Shown: positions 28,192 to 31,815 of the stretch, piece by piece
Position numbering within the stretch: the stretch's first letter is position 1
Layout of the letters: each line of letters begins with the position of its first letter
DNA from: Elusimicrobiota bacterium
GTDB taxonomy: Bacteria > Elusimicrobiota > Elusimicrobia > UBA1565
NCBI GenBank assembly: GCA_003450735.1
Contig: DMEZ01000065.1
Location: forward strand, 1 to 31,815
Length of the DNA: 31,815 nt
Direction: 5' to 3'
Made by a program: the position numbers and the translations under genes
Notes under the pieces: generated by a model
What the model saw: only the letters and a program-made list of their open reading frames with translations
Database searches by the model: none
What the model was told of the DNA's origin: nothing

Positions 28192-28886
28192 GTTTCGTCG
28201 GGCGTTCGGAAGCGGTAGCCGAACCGCTCCACCGTCTCGACCCAGCGGCCCGCCCGCCGCCCCAGCGCCAGCCGCAGGCGGCTGACCCCCACGTCCACGG
28301 CCCTCGTGTTGGCCGAGGCGGACATCCCCCAGATGGTCTCCAGCAGATAGATCCGGTTCAGCACCCGGCCCGCCTTCCTCATCAGGATCTCGAGCAGCTC
28401 GAACTCCCGGGGGCGCAGGTCCACCCGGCTTCCCCGCACGCGGCACTCGTGCCGCGCGGGATCGAGCTCGACGGGGCCGATGATCATCGCCCCGCCCAGG
28501 CGTTCTTCCCGCTCGAAGCGCCGGCGAAGGACCGCGCGGATGCGCGCTCCGAGCTCCATGGGATCGCAGCTCTTCAGGACGTAGTCCTCGGCGCCCAGCT
28601 CGAAGGCGCTGGCCACCTCGGAATCCACCCTCTTTCCGCTGACGACGATGACGGGCAGCTGGGCTCCCGCCTCCGTCTGACGTGCCATGCCGAGCCAGGC
28701 CATGCCGTCCATGTCGGGCAGCTTCATGTCCAGGACCGCGAGATCGGCGTGGGATCCGGCGAGCAGGCGCGCGGCGCCCGTGCCGGTGGGCGATATATCG
28801 AGCAGATGCTCTCCATGGGCCGCGCAAGTCCGGAGCAGATCGCAGAACGCCGAATCATCGCTGATGGCCAGCAGGCGATATCCCAT
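28188..28886 (-). CDS. OmpR/PhoB-type response regulator
   Basis: 232 residues. The receiver domain (about 2-120) has the acidic pocket (SDD, 9-11), phosphoacceptor Asp53 (VLDMKLPDMDG), Ser83 (VVSGK) and Lys105 (YVLKS). The OmpR-type winged helix (about 134-228) has RPREFELLEILMRKAGRVLNRIYLLETIWG, AVDVGVSRLRLALG and the wing VETVERFGYRF. It binds DNA when phosphorylated (family knowledge). No histidine kinase is in the window, so it is an orphan here. The gene starts at the edge of an AT-rich island and diverges from the CheY-like gene. A CATTAT box ends 6 nt before the start and there is no Shine-Dalgarno. Confidence 0.92.
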   Translation of the reverse strand: MGYRLLAISDDSAFCDLLRTCAAHGEHLLDISPTGTGAARLLAGSHADLAVLDMKLPDMDGMAWLGMARQTEAGAQLPVIVVSGKRVDSEVASAFELGAEDYVLKSCDPMELGARIRAVLRRRFEREERLGGAMIIGPVELDPARHECRVRGSRVDLRPREFELLEILMRKAGRVLNRIYLLETIWGMSASANTRAVDVGVSRLRLALGRRAGRWVETVERFGYRFRTPDET

Positions 28887-28892
28887 GGGGTT

Positions 28893-28898
28893 ATAATG
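28893..28898 (-). promoter_or_regulatory. -10-like box (CATTAT) six bases before the response-regulator start
   Basis: On the minus strand CATTAT (4 of 6) ends 6 nt before ATG 28886. An overlapping TATAAC is an alternative. A leaderless or nearly leaderless mRNA is predicted. Confidence 0.4.
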
Positions 28899-29065
28899 GT
28901 AGCATTAATTCTTGAATATTACAAGTATATTACATCGATAATAATAATAAAATATAAATATGATGTTTATATACAATAATAAATAAATTTTTATATTGTT
29001 TCTCATATGTTACATTGGTGAAATTTTTATGCATTACGATTCCGCTACTATTTAGGAATAAAGTC
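28899..29065. other. AT-rich island between divergent response-regulator genes
   Basis: The 60 bases from 28921 to 28980 contain only 8 G or C, in a window that is otherwise strongly GC-rich. The stretch has ATA/AAT repeats (ataataataataaaatataaa) and A/T tracts, with TACTAT (29045-29050) as a possible plus-strand -10. No coding frame is supported. It may act as a strong UP element, a bent or easily melted region, or a site for an AT-binding nucleoid protein. Confidence 0.7.
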
Positions 29066-29086
29066 GCCGCAGACCCAGGAGGGTCC

Positions 29087-29470
29087 ATGTACCGGATCTT
29101 GGCGGTGGAAGACGATACGATCATGCAGAAGACTTTGCGCGACATCATCCGGCCGGAGGGCTTCGAGTTCTTTCTCAGCCCCACGGGCAAGGAGGGCATC
29201 GACGCCGCGCTCAAGGACAAGCCCGACCTCATCCTCCTCGACATCCACCTTCCGGACATGAACGGCATGGACGTCTGCCGCGCCATCAAGACCGACGCCC
29301 GCACCAAGCATATCCCGGTGGTCATGCTGACCGGGCAGGCGTGGGAGGTCAACCAGCGCGTGCAGGGGCTCGAGTGCGGCGCCGAGGACTATCTGCTCAA
29401 GCCCATCAGCCCCCGGGTCCTCGTCTCGAGGATCCGGGCTATCTTAAGAGCGGCGACCAAGCCGACCTGA
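29087..29470 (+). CDS. CheY-like single-domain response regulator
   Basis: 127 residues, a receiver domain alone. The acidic residues are E8, D9 and D10 (VEDD), the phosphoacceptor is Asp52 (LILLDIHLPDMNG), the conserved Thr is in VVMLTG, and the Lys in YLLKP. ATG 29087 was chosen because it gives the standard receiver N-terminus (MYRILAVEDD) and has AGGAGGG just upstream (29077-29083). An in-frame ATG at 29015 would translate the AT-rich leader. It has no output domain, so it must act by protein contact. The FN3-glutaredoxin gene starts 5 bp after the stop, in the same transcription unit. Confidence 0.92.
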   Translation: MYRILAVEDDTIMQKTLRDIIRPEGFEFFLSPTGKEGIDAALKDKPDLILLDIHLPDMNGMDVCRAIKTDARTKHIPVVMLTGQAWEVNQRVQGLECGAEDYLLKPISPRVLVSRIRAILRAATKPT

Positions 29471-29475
29471 GGGAC

Positions 29476-31689
29476 ATGGTGAACAGGATAAAGACGATCG
29501 CCGTCCTGGCCGTCCTCCCGCTCGCGGGCCTCTGGGCCCCGGACGCTTTCGCGGGGCAGAAGATGATCGGCGCCGGAGAGTCCATCCCACGGACCTCGCT
29601 CAACGGCGGGGGGGGCGTATCGACCGGCGGCGGCGTCGTCCTGAGCAAGACCTTCAACGAGACCGGCATCTCCAGCTTCACGGGCTTCGGCTACAAGCTC
29701 GACGGCGGGCTCCTGAGCCTGGTCGCCCAGCCTGGCAGCGTCACGGCCATCACCGCCCTGAGCAAGTCCACCGGGACGCTCGAGCTGACCTGGACGGCCC
29801 CCGGTCTCGACGGGTTCCTGGGCGACGTGGCCGGAGGCACCTACCTCATCGATTCCTCCTCCGACCCTCTCCACGTCTTCGATCCGAGCGCCCCGCGCAT
29901 CAGCCTGGCGACCACCGTGGTCGCGGGGAGCCGGCAGTCCTACACGATGACCGGGCTCCTCCCGAACACCACCTACTACTCCCGCATCTGGCTGGCGGAC
30001 GCGCGGAAGGTGACCTCCGAGACCTCCGCGACGGGCGCCGACTCCACCTTGGCCAACATGCCCTCCCTCCCGGTCATCAGCGGCGTCTTCCCTACCAGCG
30101 TGACCATCGCCTGGACCCTGCCCGCCGGCGGAGCCTCGGGCTACAGCCTGGACGCCTCTTCGACGGCCTTCGGCTCCCTCTTCCCGGGCGGCACGGTCGT
30201 CTCCTCCGCTACGGACAGCGGGGTCACGGTCACCTTGAGCATCGAGGGGCTCACGCCCTACACGACGTATTTCTTCAAGCTGGGCAGTCTGAACTGGCAG
30301 AGAGAAACGAACTTCTACACTCTCCTTTCGACCCGCACCCTGCCGGGCGGCCCCGTCGCGATCTACAACCTCGCGCTCTCGCCGGACGCGAAGAACCGCA
30401 AGGTCCAGCTGAGCTGGACGAATCCGGTCTTCGCCAACCCCGCCGGAGTGCTGGTCCAGGTCAGCACGAGCCCCATCGTCTCGGGGGCGGTGAACGGGAC
30501 GGCGTACGCGTCGGGGAGCGTGTTCGGCGACGGCTCGGTGGTGCGGGCAACGGGCCCCGCGTCCGCCTACCTCGAAACGGGCCTGACGCTGGACGCGACC
30601 CAGTACTTCTCCCTCTACAGCCGGGACACCTCGAACGTCTACTCCCTGGCCGTTTCCACCTACGTGGTCCTCGACCTGCCGCCGATGGCGCCCGCGGGCC
30701 TGGCCTCGACGCTGAGCCAGGACAGGACGCAGGTCACCCTGAACTGGAGCGCCGTGACGACGAAGAACGACGGCACGCCTTTCTCCGATCCCGCCTCGCC
30801 GAGCGCCTGGGACATCAGCCAGTACATCATCTACCGCGCGACCGGCATCGTCAGCCCGACCTGGGTCCAGGTGGGCACGGCCGCCCCGAGCGCGGTCAAC
30901 TACACGGCCGTCCTCCCGAACCCCAACTTGACCTACTTCTACCGCGTCGTCTCGGCCGACGTGTTCGGGGCGGAGACCGACGCCGGCATGACCGTCTCAA
31001 GCCAGGGCGACATCCTCATCCTGGCCAACGACAACATCTGCACCCTGCGCATCCCGGCCGCGTCGGCGTCCATCCTCCAGGCCGGCGGCAACCCGACGGG
31101 GAAGGCGCTCATCGTGAAGGGGACGGAACGGCCCGAGGACGTCGGCGGCAAGACCTATAAGTCCGTCTCGTTCGCGGTCACGGACACGAACAACAACCCG
31201 GTGAGCGTCCAGTTCCCGGACCAGAGCCTCAGCGTTAACCTGAGGTACAACACCGTCAACGGCCAGCCCGTCGCCGCGGGCGCCCTCGCCGCCCCGGCGG
31301 CGCAAGCCGAAATCTACAAGGTCGTCGGCGCCGACGGCAAGGTGTCGTATACCGACAAGGAACCGCAGCCCAACAGCGGCAAGACCGAGAAGCTGAAGGT
31401 TCAAACCTATAGCGGCACTCCGGCGGTCTCCGCGTATAGCGGCTCGGTCAAGAAAGTGACCATCCTCTCCGCCCAATGGTGCGGCGTCTGCACCCGCGCC
31501 AAGGCCTACATGAAAGACCACAAAATTGCCTTCGAGGAATGGGACATCGACAAATCCGAATACGCCCGCAGCAAAATGAACGAACTCGGCGCCAAGGGCG
31601 TGCCGGTGATTCTGGTCGGCAAGCAGAAAATGGTCGGATTCTCGGCGGAAACGTTGGAAGAGATGATCAAGAATGCGGGGACGCTCTGA
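29476..31689 (+). CDS. Large secreted FN3-repeat protein with DUF4124-like segment and C-terminal glutaredoxin domain
   Basis: 737 residues from ATG 29476; GTG 29479 is an alternative with better Shine-Dalgarno spacing. A signal peptide is at 1-26 (ending PDAFAG). A Gly-rich segment precedes about four fibronectin type III-like domains (about 88-510; for example LELTWTAPGLDGF, VTIAWTLPAGGASGY, VQLSWTNPVF, VTLNWSAVTTKN). A beta-rich region follows (about 515-605), then a DUF4124-like stretch (EIYKVVGADGKVSYTDKEP, about 612-630). The glutaredoxin-like domain (about 658-737) has the active site WCGVC (Cys669, Cys672) and GVPVILVG. DUF4124 plus glutaredoxin is a known bacterial combination; attachment to FN3 repeats is unusual. 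The glutaredoxin part uses more AAA and GAA codons than the FN3 part, which suggests a separate origin. The frame is continuous, so this is a real fusion as sequenced. Confidence 0.85.
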   Translation: MVNRIKTIAVLAVLPLAGLWAPDAFAGQKMIGAGESIPRTSLNGGGGVSTGGGVVLSKTFNETGISSFTGFGYKLDGGLLSLVAQPGSVTAITALSKSTGTLELTWTAPGLDGFLGDVAGGTYLIDSSSDPLHVFDPSAPRISLATTVVAGSRQSYTMTGLLPNTTYYSRIWLADARKVTSETSATGADSTLANMPSLPVISGVFPTSVTIAWTLPAGGASGYSLDASSTAFGSLFPGGTVVSSATDSGVTVTLSIEGLTPYTTYFFKLGSLNWQRETNFYTLLSTRTLPGGPVAIYNLALSPDAKNRKVQLSWTNPVFANPAGVLVQVSTSPIVSGAVNGTAYASGSVFGDGSVVRATGPASAYLETGLTLDATQYFSLYSRDTSNVYSLAVSTYVVLDLPPMAPAGLASTLSQDRTQVTLNWSAVTTKNDGTPFSDPASPSAWDISQYIIYRATGIVSPTWVQVGTAAPSAVNYTAVLPNPNLTYFYRVVSADVFGAETDAGMTVSSQGDILILANDNICTLRIPAASASILQAGGNPTGKALIVKGTERPEDVGGKTYKSVSFAVTDTNNNPVSVQFPDQSLSVNLRYNTVNGQPVAAGALAAPAAQAEIYKVVGADGKVSYTDKEPQPNSGKTEKLKVQTYSGTPAVSAYSGSVKKVTILSAQWCGVCTRAKAYMKDHKIAFEEWDIDKSEYARSKMNELGAKGVPVILVGKQKMVGFSAETLEEMIKNAGTL

Positions 31690-31711
31690 TGGCTGGCACG
31701 AGGGACGCCCC

Positions 31712-31815
31712 CTACAAATAGGCTGCGGTGCCGGGACCTTCGACGGGTTTCCCCTTCTGCACCGCCTCGCCTGGCCGGAAAAGCCGGGGGAAGTCGGCGA
31801 GCACTGTTTGAGCGC
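31712..31815 (-). CDS. Possible C-terminal end of a minus-strand gene
   Basis: A minus-strand frame enters from the window edge and ends at TAG (31712-31714), giving about 33 residues (AQTVLADFPRLFRPGEAVQK...GTAAYL). The composition looks protein-like, and the convergent position 22 bp after the FN3 gene would be normal. The fragment is too short to identify or confirm. Confidence 0.3.
   Translation of the reverse strand, partial: AQTVLADFPRLFRPGEAVQKGKPVEGPGTAAYL

Noticed and set aside
31690..31721. Short plus-strand peptide after the FN3 gene (MAGTRDAPYK)
   Set aside because: Ten codons with no start signal; chance frame.
1..31815. tRNA, rRNA, CRISPR, insertion sequence or prophage
   Set aside because: No cloverleaf with a CCA end, no rRNA-like block, no regularly spaced direct repeats, and no transposase or integrase motifs were found by eye.

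Overview
The window is GC-rich, densely packed bacterial chromosome from a Gram-negative-type cell: there are signal peptides, several lipoproteins and periplasmic serine proteases. Gene content suggests an anaerobic or facultative lifestyle (FNR/DNR-like regulator, ferredoxin, membrane polyferredoxin). The mixture of large fibronectin-III surface proteins, DUF4214/beta-helix proteins, a CofD-like YvcK and -10 boxes set directly against start codons would fit an environmental Elusimicrobiota-like lineage. That placement is an inference; no marker gene in the window proves it. No tRNA, rRNA, CRISPR array, transposase or phage gene was seen.

Layout. 1-2128: end of a Pro/Ser-rich membrane protein, a Crp/Fnr-family regulator, and a ferredoxin-domain gene whose promoter carries a perfect TTGAC-N4-GTCAA box. 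2131-5763: a Deg9-like serine protease (minus strand), divergent from a sodium:amino-acid symporter coupled to XdhC. 5764-7835: an intergenic stretch, a DUF4160/DUF2442 toxin-antitoxin-like pair with an operator-like palindrome, a MobA-like nucleotidyltransferase and a methyltransferase-like gene. 7877-11784: a membrane protein with a helical extracytoplasmic module, coupled to TcdA (tRNA ct6A formation); a transmembrane Ser/Thr kinase-like protein carrying the same module; and a third protein of similar build. 11809-17032 (minus): a beta-helix/DUF4214 secreted protein, then a probable operon of a Cys-rich lipoprotein, a NapH-like polyferredoxin, a membrane-anchored protein and a second lipoprotein. 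17173-18257: SPFH protein plus a ribbon-helix-helix protein. 18503-22623: a GHKL (Hsp90-like) ATPase coupled to a second protein that looks like a degenerate GHKL ATPase. 22620-24080: a second Deg9-like protease. 24265-28191: class II aldolase, YvcK and a long coiled-coil protein. 28188-29470: two response-regulator genes diverging from an AT-rich island. 29476-31689: a large FN3 protein ending in a glutaredoxin domain.

Main observations. (1) At least eight genes have a -10-like hexamer ending exactly 6 nt before the start codon, on both strands and usually without a Shine-Dalgarno, which predicts leaderless mRNAs. At the ferredoxin gene this places the FNR/DNR box at exactly -41.5. (2) The GHKL ATPase/pseudo-ATPase pair and (3) the kinase plus two kinase-less sensor-like relatives are the best candidates for undescribed systems. 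(4) Several enzymes have substituted key residues: Glu at the catalytic Asp position in both proteases, and Arg for the VAIK Lys plus Cys for the catalytic-loop Asn in the kinase. Residue numbers and alignments were made by eye.
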